A DNA stretch of 64,000 nt from Crocosphaera watsonii WH 8501 (GTDB lineage Bacteria > Cyanobacteriota > Cyanobacteriia > Cyanobacteriales > Microcystaceae). Both the position numbers and the translations under genes were made by a program. The stretch spans positions 248,001 to 312,000 of the forward strand of contig NZ_AADV02000001.1 of NCBI RefSeq assembly GCF_000167195.1. Direction: 5' to 3'. Within the stretch, counting starts at the first letter, position 1. Every line of letters begins with the position of its first letter. The notes beneath the pieces were generated by a model. The model did not search any database, had not been told where the DNA came from, and worked only from the letters and a program-made list of their open reading frames with translations. Shown piece after piece: positions 37,833 to 45,479 of the stretch.

Positions 37833-39674
37833 GTGTTAAAAGTTGAGTCGTCTAAACAGTGGATAAATAAGTTGTCCCAAGTCAATGATTGGGTATTATT
37901 AGGGTTATGGATGGTTATTGGTGGTGTTCTCCGCTTTACAAATTTGGACGCTAAACCCCCTTGGACCGATGAATTTGCCACAATGGTGTTTAGTTTAGGA
38001 AATGATTTCCGGTCGGTTCCTCTGAATCAGGTTATTTCATTGGATACCCTTTTGCAACCACTTCGTGTTAGTGGCGACGTAGGAATAGGTAATGTTGTTT
38101 CTTTATTGCTACAAGAAGATAATCATCCTCCTTTATATTTTGTTTTAGTTCATTTATGGGTTCATTTATGGCAAGATGTGGGGGAATATGTGGATGTGGG
38201 GGTGGTGAGATCGCTTCCTGCTTTGTTGGGAATTTTATCTATTCCTGGGGTTTACTTTTTAGGAAAAATTGCTTTTAATTCTCGGTTAATTGGGCAAATA
38301 AGTGCTAGTTTAATGGCGGTTTCTCCTTTTGGTATTTTCTTGGCACAGGAAGCCCGTCATTACACCTTAAGTATTTTATTTGTGATTGCTTCTTTAATAT
38401 GTTTAATACTCACTCTTAGACATCTTTATCAACAGTCTATTATTCCTTTATGGTTAGTATTTAGCTGGATTTTGGTTAATAGTTTGGGTTTATCGGTTCA
38501 TTATTTCTTTGTTTTAACTCTCATCTCAGAAGTTATAACCTTAGCTGTTCTGATTTATGCTAAATATAGAAACAATTTTTCACAGTTAAGTAAACGAAAT
38601 ATCATCCGTATTTTAGCAGCTATTCTCGGAACATCTGCTACTGGTTTAGTCTGGATGTTGTTAGCCATTTCTCATGGTTACGGTAATAATATGATTACTT
38701 GGATTCATCCCTTAAGTCATATTTTATATGCTATTAGTCCCCCCTTGCAGTTATTAGCAGTTTGGGTTCCCATGATTTCTTTATTACCAGTTGAATCTGA
38801 TTCTATTCCTATTGTTATTCTTTCGGGTTTAATTTTACTGTTATTTTTTATCTGGTTAATTCCTTATAGTATCAGAGGTATAAAAAAAGGATTAAAATTG
38901 AATGAATTTCGTCTTCCACTGTTAATTTTAATGACATTTATTGGTGGGGTTATTGCTTTATTTTTAATCATAACTTATGGTGTTGGCGTTGACTTAACTC
39001 GTGCTGCTCGTTATAGTTTTACTTATTTTCCTGCGGTGATAGTATTAGTGGGTTTTAGTTTAGGTATTTTATGGCACGAAATTAAACAAGAAAATGAACA
39101 ATTACAAGCAAAAGAAACAATTAATCCTTTAATTTTATTGAGGAAATTGTATGATAAGTTGAACTGTAATGGTAAATTAGCCTTTTATGCTGTGTGGTTG
39201 ATGGGATTTCTAGGTGCAGTAACTGTATTGATTAATTTAGGGTATCAAAAATATTATCGTCCTGAACAATTAATATCAGTTATTGAAGAAAATTCATCAC
39301 AACCTGTTCTTATTGCTACCACTCACAAAAGTTTAGTCCAAGTAGGGGAAATGATGGGAATAGGATTAGAATTAAAGAAAGTTAGTAATCCCCCCAAACC
39401 CCCCTTTCTAAAGGTTGATACCCCCAAACCCCCCTTTCTAAAGGGGGGCAATAAGGAAAGAGAAAATCCTGAATTTTTATTCATTCATCAAACCCAAGAT
39501 AATGATCCACAATCAACTATAAAGCTACAAGAAACAGTTAATAATATGTCTAAACCCCTAGAAGTTTGGGCAGTTAATTTTAATGCAGAAATTGAGTTAA
39601 ATAATTGTACCCTTGACACAACAAAATATCCTTATATTGATGGTTACGGATATAAAAGATATATTTGTAATTAA
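37833..39674 (+). CDS. GT39-family membrane glycosyltransferase
   Basis: A 613-residue polytopic protein of the PMT/ArnT type. The first loop contains LDAKPPWTDEFATM, with the catalytic acidic pair, and EDNHPPLYFVLVHLW. About ten membrane helices follow, then a large C-terminal soluble domain. Such enzymes use polyprenyl-phosphate sugars outside the membrane. GTG start at 37833. Near residue 520 two tandem PKPPFLK peptides are coded by the genome's C-rich repeat. Confidence 0.8.
   Translation: MLKVESSKQWINKLSQVNDWVLLGLWMVIGGVLRFTNLDAKPPWTDEFATMVFSLGNDFRSVPLNQVISLDTLLQPLRVSGDVGIGNVVSLLLQEDNHPPLYFVLVHLWVHLWQDVGEYVDVGVVRSLPALLGILSIPGVYFLGKIAFNSRLIGQISASLMAVSPFGIFLAQEARHYTLSILFVIASLICLILTLRHLYQQSIIPLWLVFSWILVNSLGLSVHYFFVLTLISEVITLAVLIYAKYRNNFSQLSKRNIIRILAAILGTSATGLVWMLLAISHGYGNNMITWIHPLSHILYAISPPLQLLAVWVPMISLLPVESDSIPIVILSGLILLLFFIWLIPYSIRGIKKGLKLNEFRLPLLILMTFIGGVIALFLIITYGVGVDLTRAARYSFTYFPAVIVLVGFSLGILWHEIKQENEQLQAKETINPLILLRKLYDKLNCNGKLAFYAVWLMGFLGAVTVLINLGYQKYYRPEQLISVIEENSSQPVLIATTHKSLVQVGEMMGIGLELKKVSNPPKPPFLKVDTPKPPFLKGGNKERENPEFLFIHQTQDNDPQSTIKLQETVNNMSKPLEVWAVNFNAEIELNNCTLDTTKYPYIDGYGYKRYICN
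39387..39448. repeat. C-rich repeat inside the GT39 gene
   Basis: Two tandem 32-base units containing CCCCCAAACCCCCCTTTCTA lie in frame in the coding sequence. The same CCCCCCTTT-type sequence is found in intergenic MITEs, so it was captured into the gene. Confidence 0.7.
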
Positions 39675-39697
39675 ATATAATATAACTACTTTGCCAA

Positions 39698-39835
39698 TTA
39701 TTCCCCCCTTTTTAAGGGGGGTTAGGGGGGATCGTAGGGGATCTCCTTTATCAGAAATAACCTTAATACCGATTTCAAACAAACTAGCAATACTTAATAA
39801 TAAATATAGCAATCAGTAATGATTTATGAGAATTT
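39698..39835. repeat. C-rich hairpin and solo MITE end
   Basis: Bases 39702-39730 hold CCCCCCTTTTTAAGGGGGG, the family A core. Bases 39805-39835 repeat one MITE end (TATAGCAATCAGTAATGATT). The second piece replaces the 3' end of the Phd-type antitoxin gene. Confidence 0.65.
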
Positions 39836-40069
39836 CTCAGGACATAATAATATTATTGGTTCATCAAAATCACTACTAATTGTTATTAAACCCTTTGCAG
39901 TGCCACGATGACGGCGTTTAGAACTTGGTTGATTAATTCTAGTTAGTTTATAAATTGCTTGAGCATTTTTTGTAATAATTATCTCTTGGCTATCTCTAGA
40001 TAAAACTTCTAAGATTTCCGGATTTTCTTTAATTTCTTTTAGTTCTATTTTCACTTTAACTAAGTCCAT
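39824..40069 (-). CDS. Phd/YefM-type antitoxin, C-terminus replaced
   Basis: 81 residues. The N-terminal half (EILEVLSRDSQEIIITKNAQAIYKL) is a Phd/YefM DNA-binding type. The C-terminal toxin-binding part reads AKGLITISSDFDEPI and then LLCPEKFS, where relatives continue with LEDFKxY. The change coincides with the solo MITE end at 39805-39835. It overlaps the 3' end of vapC by 10 bases, in the unusual position after the toxin. Confidence 0.65.
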   Translation of the reverse strand: MDLVKVKIELKEIKENPEILEVLSRDSQEIIITKNAQAIYKLTRINQPSSKRRHRGTAKGLITISSDFDEPIILLCPEKFS

Positions 40070-40449
40070 AAACGTTGAACAGAATAAGAATAAAATGCTA
40101 TATCTCTACTTAAAATAGGAATATTTTCTGTAATCCCTTGAGCGATCAATAACCTATCAAATGGATCATTATGATGAAAGGGTAAAGTAGAAATTAAAGC
40201 TAAATGGTTCAATTTGATTGGTAATAAGTCAAAGTCTTCGAGTTTAATTTTATCATTAATATAGTCTTCTAATGGTAAGGATAGACTTAGTTTACCTTTG
40301 CTTTGTTTTATTCCCATTTCCCATACACTGGCTAAACTAATCAGTTTTTGATGGTTAACATCATCCATGATTTGACGACCCCTATTACTCAAGTTAGGAT
40401 GACCAGAAAAGAACCAAATTAAACTATGAGTATCTAATAATACTTTCAT
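40060..40449 (-). CDS. vapC: PIN-domain toxin (VapC-like)
   Basis: A 129-residue PIN ribonuclease. Acidic active-site residues are visible: LLDTHSLIWF (Asp6), ASVWEMGIK (Glu) and HHNDPFDRLLIAQ (two Asp). VapC toxins cut tRNA or rRNA. Its ATG overlaps the stop of the intended upstream antitoxin as TAATG, the normal coupling. The toxin frame is intact although both neighbouring antitoxins are damaged. Confidence 0.85.
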   Translation of the reverse strand: MKVLLDTHSLIWFFSGHPNLSNRGRQIMDDVNHQKLISLASVWEMGIKQSKGKLSLSLPLEDYINDKIKLEDFDLLPIKLNHLALISTLPFHHNDPFDRLLIAQGITENIPILSRDIAFYSYSVQRLWT

Positions 40450-40675
40450 TACATATAGTCCTTAAAGTCTTCTAAGGGTTCGTCAAAGTCATCACTAATA
40501 GAAATAATATCTTTATCACTTCCAAAAAGAGAAGGACGTTTTTTATCTTTTTTATTGAAACTAATTTTACCATTGGCTGATTATTTTCAGTGATAATGAT
40601 TTCTTCTCCTGTTGATGCTATCTCCAGAAGTTTTTTTATCTGAGGTAATGCTTGATTAATATCTATGGTTTCCAT
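40449..40675 (-). pseudogene. Phd/VapB-type antitoxin, frameshifted
   Basis: From the ATG at 40675 the frame gives METIDINQALPQIKKLL, GEEIIITENNQPMVKLV, then shifts near 40550 in an A-rich run and ends after an unrelated hydrophobic tail. In the other frame the proper C-terminus is still readable: KKRPSLFGSDKD, ISISDDFDEPLEDFKDYM, ending at TAATG on the vapC start. A single base is missing. The DNA-binding half is intact, the toxin-binding half is lost. Confidence 0.8.
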
Positions 40676-40693
40676 TTTTTATCGAAAAATAAT

Positions 40694-40941
40694 GGGTCTA
40701 AAACCCCGCCCTAACAGGCGTAATTGTGTTACAATCAGATTGTAGCAATATTCAGCTACCTACTGGGGGTCCCCCAGAAAGTGACGACTAACCCTGAATT
40801 GGCAGGGTGTCTGGAAACAGATGGATGTATGACCTAGTAAGGTAAGTACCAGTCAGCCTGAGTTACCTCGTATGAGAGTAGGTTTCAACAAGTAATTGTT
40901 GAATCAGAACCCACTCGCCTTTAGGCAGTGGAGTATGTCAA
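40694..40941 (+). mobile_element. tnpB-less element with omega-RNA-like 3' end
   Basis: Left part has AAACCCCGCC-CTAACA-GGCG and TTACAATC. The right part ends in a hairpin CCACTcGCC-TTTA-GGCAGTGG (40911-40931) followed by AGTATGTCAA at 40941, the form of IS200/IS605 right ends where a TnpB omega-RNA scaffold stops. Between lie structured repeats (CCTGAATTGGCAGGG; GAGTTACCTCGTATGAG) but no tnpB. Probably a small non-autonomous derivative. Confidence 0.55.
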
Positions 40942-41084
40942 ATTCCTTTTAAGCTGTTAAGCATCTAAATTACTATACTAGACTTACGGGGAGAGGGTTT
41001 GCTAATTTTTTGCTTAATTTCATGATATGTGGTTTAAATGAAACCTTAACCCAAACCCAACATTAAACCCAATAAAACCTATTT

Positions 41085-41112
41085 GTAGGGGTCAACGGCC
41101 GTTGACCCCTAC
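41085..41112. repeat. 28-bp perfect palindrome, CAACGGCCGTTG core
   Basis: GTAGGGGTCAACGG followed by its exact complement with no spacer. A second palindrome with the same 14-base core but different arms is at 57031-57060. Confidence 0.85.
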
Positions 41113-41228
41113 CGTACTAAATATTTAGTACAAAAAACAATAATAAATAAATCGATCCGGCTGACGGCGGAAACCACAAAGGTAAAAAATGAAAAGGGTA
41201 GAGAACAAGAGGATAAAAGAGTAAAGGG

Positions 41229-41363
41229 TCAAAGATTTCTCCCGAACACACATACTACCCGAAAACCGTAATTGACGTTGCGGACTTCGCGCCTAAGGAC
41301 GTCGTTGCGAAACGCGGAACGGCAGTAAACAGGATTTTCGCCCCAAGAAACGCTCCGCAGCAC
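41229..41363 (-). other. Candidate diversity-generating-retroelement variable repeat (VR)
   Basis: The last 44 codons of the kinase-FGE pseudogene encode NPVYCRSAFRNDVLRREV and then NVNYGFRVVCVFG. In FGE-type DGR targets this is where the variable repeat lies. Most variable positions (GTT, TAC, TTT, GAC, GTC, CTT, GTC, GTC, TAC) are NNY codons that A-specific mutagenesis could make from AAY, while the invariant frame (CRSA, GFRVV) is conserved. The local GC is well above the surroundings. No reverse transcriptase or template repeat is in the window. Confidence 0.6.
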
Positions 41364-42673
41364 TGAATATGATTAATTTTGCTTATTTTTAGCTAAATAT
41401 AAGGTTTCAAATTTCATCCAAGCACTGCCATCATTAGGCGCACCTTCATAGTTAGAATGGAAATCATCTCTAATGGATCAGGTTTAGGTTGAGGGGTTTG
41501 TATTTGAGGAGAGGAAGGAACAAAAGTCTTAGCTATTGGTTTTTCTGAGGAAGAAGAAGGAACAAAAGTCTTAGCAACTTGTTTTTCTGAGGAAGAAGAA
41601 GGAACAAAAGTCTTAGCAACTTGTTTTTCTGAGGAAGAAGAAGGAACAAAAGTCTTAGCAACTTGTTTTTTAACTGGAGGTTGAGGTGTTACTATTGGTG
41701 AACTTGTAACTTGAGATGTATCTAAACTATTTAGGTCATTTAATACTGCCTCTGCTGTTTGATAGCGGTTGCTTATATTCTGTGCCAACATTTTATCTAA
41801 AATATCTGCTAACCCTGGATTAATAGTTATTCCTTGTTCTTGTGCGTATTCTCTCCATCGCCAATCACTATGATTTTCGTCTAATAATTTATCAATAGTA
41901 TTGCCATATTCATCCTCATCATTGGGGAAACATTGAGTTAATAATCTAACTGCTGTTACCCCTAAACTATAAATATCACTAGCAGGTTTTGCTCTCCCTT
42001 GCATTTGTTCCATTGGTGCATAACCTGGAGTATAAATAACACTCCCTGCCATAGATTTCATGGTGGTACTTACTTGTTTAGATGCACCAAAATCTATCAA
42101 TATTAATTCTGCTGTTTTTCCTGATTCATAATTATTAGTCGAAACCCGACGCATGATATTCTCTGGTTTAATATCTCGGTGTAATATTTTTTGTTTATGG
42201 AGATAGTCCAAAACAGGCAATAATTCTCTTAAAAATAGCTTAATTTTTCCTTCACTAAACCGCCCTTTTTGCCAAACCTCATCAAATAATGTATCACCTT
42301 CAATAAATTCTTGAACCAGATAAAAATCATTATTATCTTCAAAATAAGCATAAAGTTTAGGGATTTGGGGATGATTTAATTCATAGAGACGTTTTTTTTC
42401 CCGTTTAAAGAGTTCTTGTGCCTTCTTTAAGTTAGCACCTTGCATTACAGTTACTAACTTCTTAATGACTCTTTTTTCATCCATTAAATGCTGATCTTCA
42501 GCTAAATATGTTCTACCAAAAGCTCCTTGTCCAAGTTTTTTAATGATTTTATAATGAACTTGAAAAATATATTATTGACTGCTTTGAGGTAATTTTTCGC
42601 CACAGCCATGACACTTTCTATTGTTATCGGGATTTTCTGGTTTGTTGCAACTAGGGTTGAGACAATATAGCAT
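41229..42673 (-). pseudogene. Ser/Thr kinase-FGE-sulfatase fusion, decayed
   Basis: The gene can be followed from the ATG at 42673. It opens with a zinc ribbon (MLYCLNPSCNKPENP, CHGCGEKL), then has a TAA at 42572-42574. The kinase domain follows in frame: KKLGQGAFGRTYLAED, HRDIKPENIM, LIDFGASKQ and GYAPMEQMQG. A 14-residue unit KQVAKTFVPSSSSE is repeated three to four times. The frame then shifts at about 41475 into an FGE-sulfatase tail (DDFHSNYEGAPNDGSAW), meaning about 150-200 codons were deleted. A TAA at 41373-41375 precedes the last segment, VLRSVSWGENP to VVCVFGRNL. Confidence 0.85.
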
Positions 42674-42674
42674 T

Positions 42675-42716
42675 TTTTTCAGTTATCAGTTATCAGTGAT
42701 CAGTGATCAGTGATCA
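42675..42716. repeat. CAGTTATCAGTGATCAGTGA tandem repeat
   Basis: Imperfect 7-10-base units (TCAGTTA, TCAGTGA) directly upstream of the kinase pseudogene. Part of the same simple-repeat class seen upstream of hom. Confidence 0.65.
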
Positions 42717-42805
42717 TTAGATTGTAGGCCGATGCACTGCCCACCTTACTAAAAATAGGATAATATATTAGTAACATAAACTATCATTGATTTGAGTCTA
42801 GCATA

Positions 42806-43132
42806 ATGTCAACAGTCACAGAAAACGACCTAAAAGAATTAAAAGAACTGATCATCGATAATAATAAGACATTGGAGATGATCATAAATAATCAGAAAGT
42901 GTTAGAAAAAGGTCAAGCTGATTTAAAAGAACAGTTAACAGGGATTGATAAAAGATTAGCTATTGTAGAAACCCGTTTAGAAGACTGGAAACCTTCTATT
43001 GATAAAATTCCTGACTTAGCAGAAAAAGTAGGAGAGTTAAAGAACTGGAGACAGTTTTTAATTATTACTGTAACTGCTGTTTTTAGTGGGTTTATTGGTT
43101 GGTTTATTCGAGGAGGTACTTTCAAACCTTAA
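42806..43132 (+). CDS. Coiled-coil protein with C-terminal membrane anchor
   Basis: 108 residues. A long predicted coiled coil (NDLKELKELIIDNNKTLEMI through LAIVETRLEDW) and one C-terminal helix FLIITVTAVFSGFIGWFI. Such tail-anchored coiled-coil proteins are common and uncharacterised in cyanobacteria. ATG start; no operon partner. Confidence 0.6.
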   Translation: MSTVTENDLKELKELIIDNNKTLEMIINNQKVLEKGQADLKEQLTGIDKRLAIVETRLEDWKPSIDKIPDLAEKVGELKNWRQFLIITVTAVFSGFIGWFIRGGTFKP

Positions 43133-43196
43133 AGAGATTTGGAGTTCCTCGGAATGACAATTATCCATCATTAAGGAGTGATCAGTTATCAGTTGA

Positions 43197-43469
43197 ATGA
43201 AACCCTTTAACTAGAATAAGGACAAAAACCAACAACTACAACAAGAAAGAGGAATTAGCTTTGATAATATTATCCAAGCTATTGAACAAGGAAACCTCCT
43301 TGATGTTATCAAACACTATAACCCCGATAAATATCCCAACCAAAAGATTTTTATTGTTAAAATGGACGATTATGCTTATCTTGTTCTCTTTATGGAAAAT
43401 GACTTAGAGATATTTCTAAAAACAATTATCCCGAGTCGAAAAATGACAAAAAAATACTTAGGAGGTTAA
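43197..43469 (+). pseudogene. BrnT-like toxin gene with TAG at codon 6
   Basis: The frame from the ATG at 43197 reads MKPFN, then TAG (43212-43214), then NKDKNQQLQQERGISFDNII, KIFIVKMDDYAYLVLFME and IFLKTIIPSRKMTKKYLGG to a TAA at 43467-43469. Relatives begin with Trp-Asn-Lys at this point, so TGG-to-TAG is likely. The rest matches a small cyanobacterial toxin-like family of about 90 residues. It precedes an antitoxin-like gene at 7 bases. Confidence 0.75.
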
Positions 43470-43476
43470 TTAAATC

Positions 43477-43632
43477 ATGAATTCCCTTAATCATGAAGAA
43501 AAAGAACTTTTAGAAAGCGTTAAAAAAGAAGAATGGCAAAGTGTTGACAATGTATCCCAGGAAATTAAGCGTTATCAAACCTATGCTAGTCATCAAATAA
43601 ATCAGCAAAAAATAGAAGTAACTTTATCCTAA
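43477..43632 (+). pseudogene. Antitoxin gene, 5' part, split by TnpB element
   Basis: 51 codons (MNSLNHEEKELLESVKKEEW, then NQQKIEVTLS) up to the TnpB element. The rest of the protein is beyond the element at 45277-45393, in a compatible frame. The beginning is typical of the BrnA/CopG-like partners of this toxin family. Confidence 0.75.
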
Positions 43633-43805
43633 TGTCGGGCAGAATACCCCATCCTTCTACAAGGTGGGGATGAATGACCGACCAAAATATAAACTGACCT
43701 AAGGGAATCCTATTAGAGAAATACAGTGGCAATTCTTTCAATTAACCACTATAATAAGAAAAACAATATGCGATCAGATTCTTGAGTAGAAAAATCTAAC
43801 CAATA

Positions 43806-45233
43806 ATGATCATAGCTCACAAATACAAGTTAAAAGCAAGTCCATCTCAAGAAATAATAATGACCAACTGGTTATCTATGCTCAGAAGTCATTACAATTT
43901 CTGCCTGAGAGACAGGATTGAAGCGTATGAGCAAGTTAAATCTCCCAAACTAGGTAACTATTCGGACTTAAAAACAAAAGCCCCTTGTTGTCCGTTTACC
44001 TGTTCAATTTCTCCACAATCCCAATTAGGAGAACCCTTCAAAAAATCAGGTAAAAAACGTAATGCCTATGAAATGCAATCCTCTGAATTGCCCTTCTTAA
44101 AACAAGCTAGACCCTGGTACAAAAACATTCATTCTACAGTTCTACAGCAAAATTTAAGGCGACTTAAAACGGCTTTTCAAAACTTCTTTGATGGTAGAGG
44201 ATATCCAAAGTTTAAGACTCGTCAAAGATTTAAAAGTTTTAGCTATCCTCCCAATCAAGTTAAATTGGAGTTAAACAAAATCTATCTTCCTTCTATCGGT
44301 TGGATGAGATTTTTTAAGTCTCGAAATATTCCTGATGGATTTCAGTTAAAGACTGTAACGGTTCGCTCATTAGCTGATGATTGGTACGTTTCGATAAGAA
44401 TAGAAAATAAGGATGTTCCTCAATCAAGTCCGAAGGATTTAAAACAGATCAAAACAGCCATTTCGGGAGACTTAGGAATCAAGAAGCTATTAGCTTTGAG
44501 CAATGGAGAATTGATAAAAAATCCTCAATTTGAGAAACGCTTGTCAAACAGAAAAGCCATTAGACAACGTAGAGCATCTCGTAAAAAAAGAGGCTCATCT
44601 AACCAGAAAAAAGCCTATACTAAATTAGCTCGTATTGACCAAAAAATAGTTAATCAAAGAGAGGATTATCAATGGAAAGTCGCTCACCACCTTGTTCGTT
44701 TATCTGATGTAATTATTTTAGAAGACCTAAACATACAAGGAATGATTAAAAAATGTCGTGCTAAACAGGATGAGAACGGCAAATTTCTTAAGAATGGTCA
44801 ATCAGCAAAAAGAGCATTAAATCGATTAATCAGAGATTGTTCTTGGGGAAATCTTATAGAAAAAATTGAGTCGGTAGCTGCAAAGTTTGGGTCGATTTGT
44901 TTAAAGGTTAACCCTAAATTTACATCCCAAAAATGTTCGCATTGTGGACATATTCAAAAAGAAAACCGCAATAAAGAACGCTTTTTGTGTCTTAATTGCG
45001 GTTTTCTGGCTGATGCTGACGTTCAAGCTAGTGTGAATATCGGTACTAAAGGACTTGAAACTCTTGGAATTAGTCAATCTAGGCTACTGATGGTCAATCA
45101 GAAAGTTACGCCCAAACCTGAATTAACAGGTTCTAGTCATAGGGAAACATCAGTCTCGTTGGAGATTGAGCCTGGGAACCCTCAGCAATTAAGTTTGTTT
45201 GAGTGGGTGAATGGGGAAGTGATTCCCTGTTAG
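43806..45233 (+). CDS. tnpB: TnpB RNA-guided endonuclease
   Basis: 475 residues. An N-terminal helix-rich part opens MIIAHKYKLKASPSQE. The RuvC site is complete: Asp near 222 in SGDLGIKKLL, Glu near 306 in IILEDLNIQGM and Asp near 404 in ADADVQASVNI. A zinc ribbon CSHCGH...CLNCG lies between the second and third. TnpB cleaves DNA guided by an omega-RNA from the right end and helps the element persist. The C-terminal extension of about 60 residues is seen in cyanobacterial members. No frame lesions. Confidence 0.93.
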   Translation: MIIAHKYKLKASPSQEIIMTNWLSMLRSHYNFCLRDRIEAYEQVKSPKLGNYSDLKTKAPCCPFTCSISPQSQLGEPFKKSGKKRNAYEMQSSELPFLKQARPWYKNIHSTVLQQNLRRLKTAFQNFFDGRGYPKFKTRQRFKSFSYPPNQVKLELNKIYLPSIGWMRFFKSRNIPDGFQLKTVTVRSLADDWYVSIRIENKDVPQSSPKDLKQIKTAISGDLGIKKLLALSNGELIKNPQFEKRLSNRKAIRQRRASRKKRGSSNQKKAYTKLARIDQKIVNQREDYQWKVAHHLVRLSDVIILEDLNIQGMIKKCRAKQDENGKFLKNGQSAKRALNRLIRDCSWGNLIEKIESVAAKFGSICLKVNPKFTSQKCSHCGHIQKENRNKERFLCLNCGFLADADVQASVNIGTKGLETLGISQSRLLMVNQKVTPKPELTGSSHRETSVSLEIEPGNPQQLSLFEWVNGEVIPC

Positions 45234-45273
45234 AATCCCCAACTTCAGCGCAGCAAGTTGGGGTACTTCAACC
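45100..45273 (+). ncRNA. Predicted omega-RNA scaffold region of the TnpB element
   Basis: In characterised IS200/IS605 systems the omega-RNA overlaps the tnpB 3' end and closes with the right-end hairpin. Here that hairpin is CCCCAACTT/AAGTTGGGG at 45236-45265. The following bases, CGTAGAAGATAGTC, would be the guide, which is the antitoxin gene sequence. The 5' boundary is a guess. Confidence 0.45.
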
Positions 45274-45393
45274 GTAGAAGATAGTCAAAAAATTCAAAAT
45301 CTCTCTCATAAGCTTGGTCAATCTATTAGTAATTTAAGTCAAGACATTTTACATAAATATTTACAAGGTGAATTAATTGAAAGAGAACGATAG
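45274..45393 (+). pseudogene. Antitoxin gene, 3' part
   Basis: Reads VEDSQKIQNLSHKLGQSISN, then DILHKYLQGELIERER and TAG at 45391-45393. This is the C-terminal half of the antitoxin that starts at 43477. Joining TTATCC to GTAGAAGAT restores VTLSVEDSQK. Confidence 0.75.
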
Positions 45394-45405
45394 AGAAAAA
45401 TTGAT

Positions 45406-45431
45406 AAAAAAACCCTAGTGCTAGGGTTTTT
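45406..45431. terminator. Bidirectional terminator between antitoxin remnant and dxs
   Basis: AAAAAACCCTAG-TG-CTAGGGTTTTT, with A-run on one side and T-run on the other, so it could work for both strands. It lies 13 bases after the antitoxin stop and 49 bases before the dxs stop. Confidence 0.85.
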
Positions 45432-45479
45432 GAATAAGTAGGAGGAATTAATAAATTCCCCCATAAATATAATTTAAGG

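Larger units (their letters stand above)
43630..45273 (+). mobile_element. IS1341-type (TnpB-only) IS200/IS605 element
   Basis: Left end has an imperfect hairpin ACCCCATCC-TTCTACAA-GGTGGGGATGAAT near 43648-43672. The right end hairpin is CCCCAACTT...AAGTTGGGG followed by TACTTCAA at 45269-45271. There is no tnpA. It has inserted in an antitoxin gene between the VTLS codon region and VEDSQKI. The precise ends are uncertain by a few bases because these elements leave no target duplication. Confidence 0.8.

Noticed and set aside
40694-40941. Riboswitch or structured leader
   Set aside because: It is not followed by a gene on the same strand, and its end matches IS605-type right ends better.
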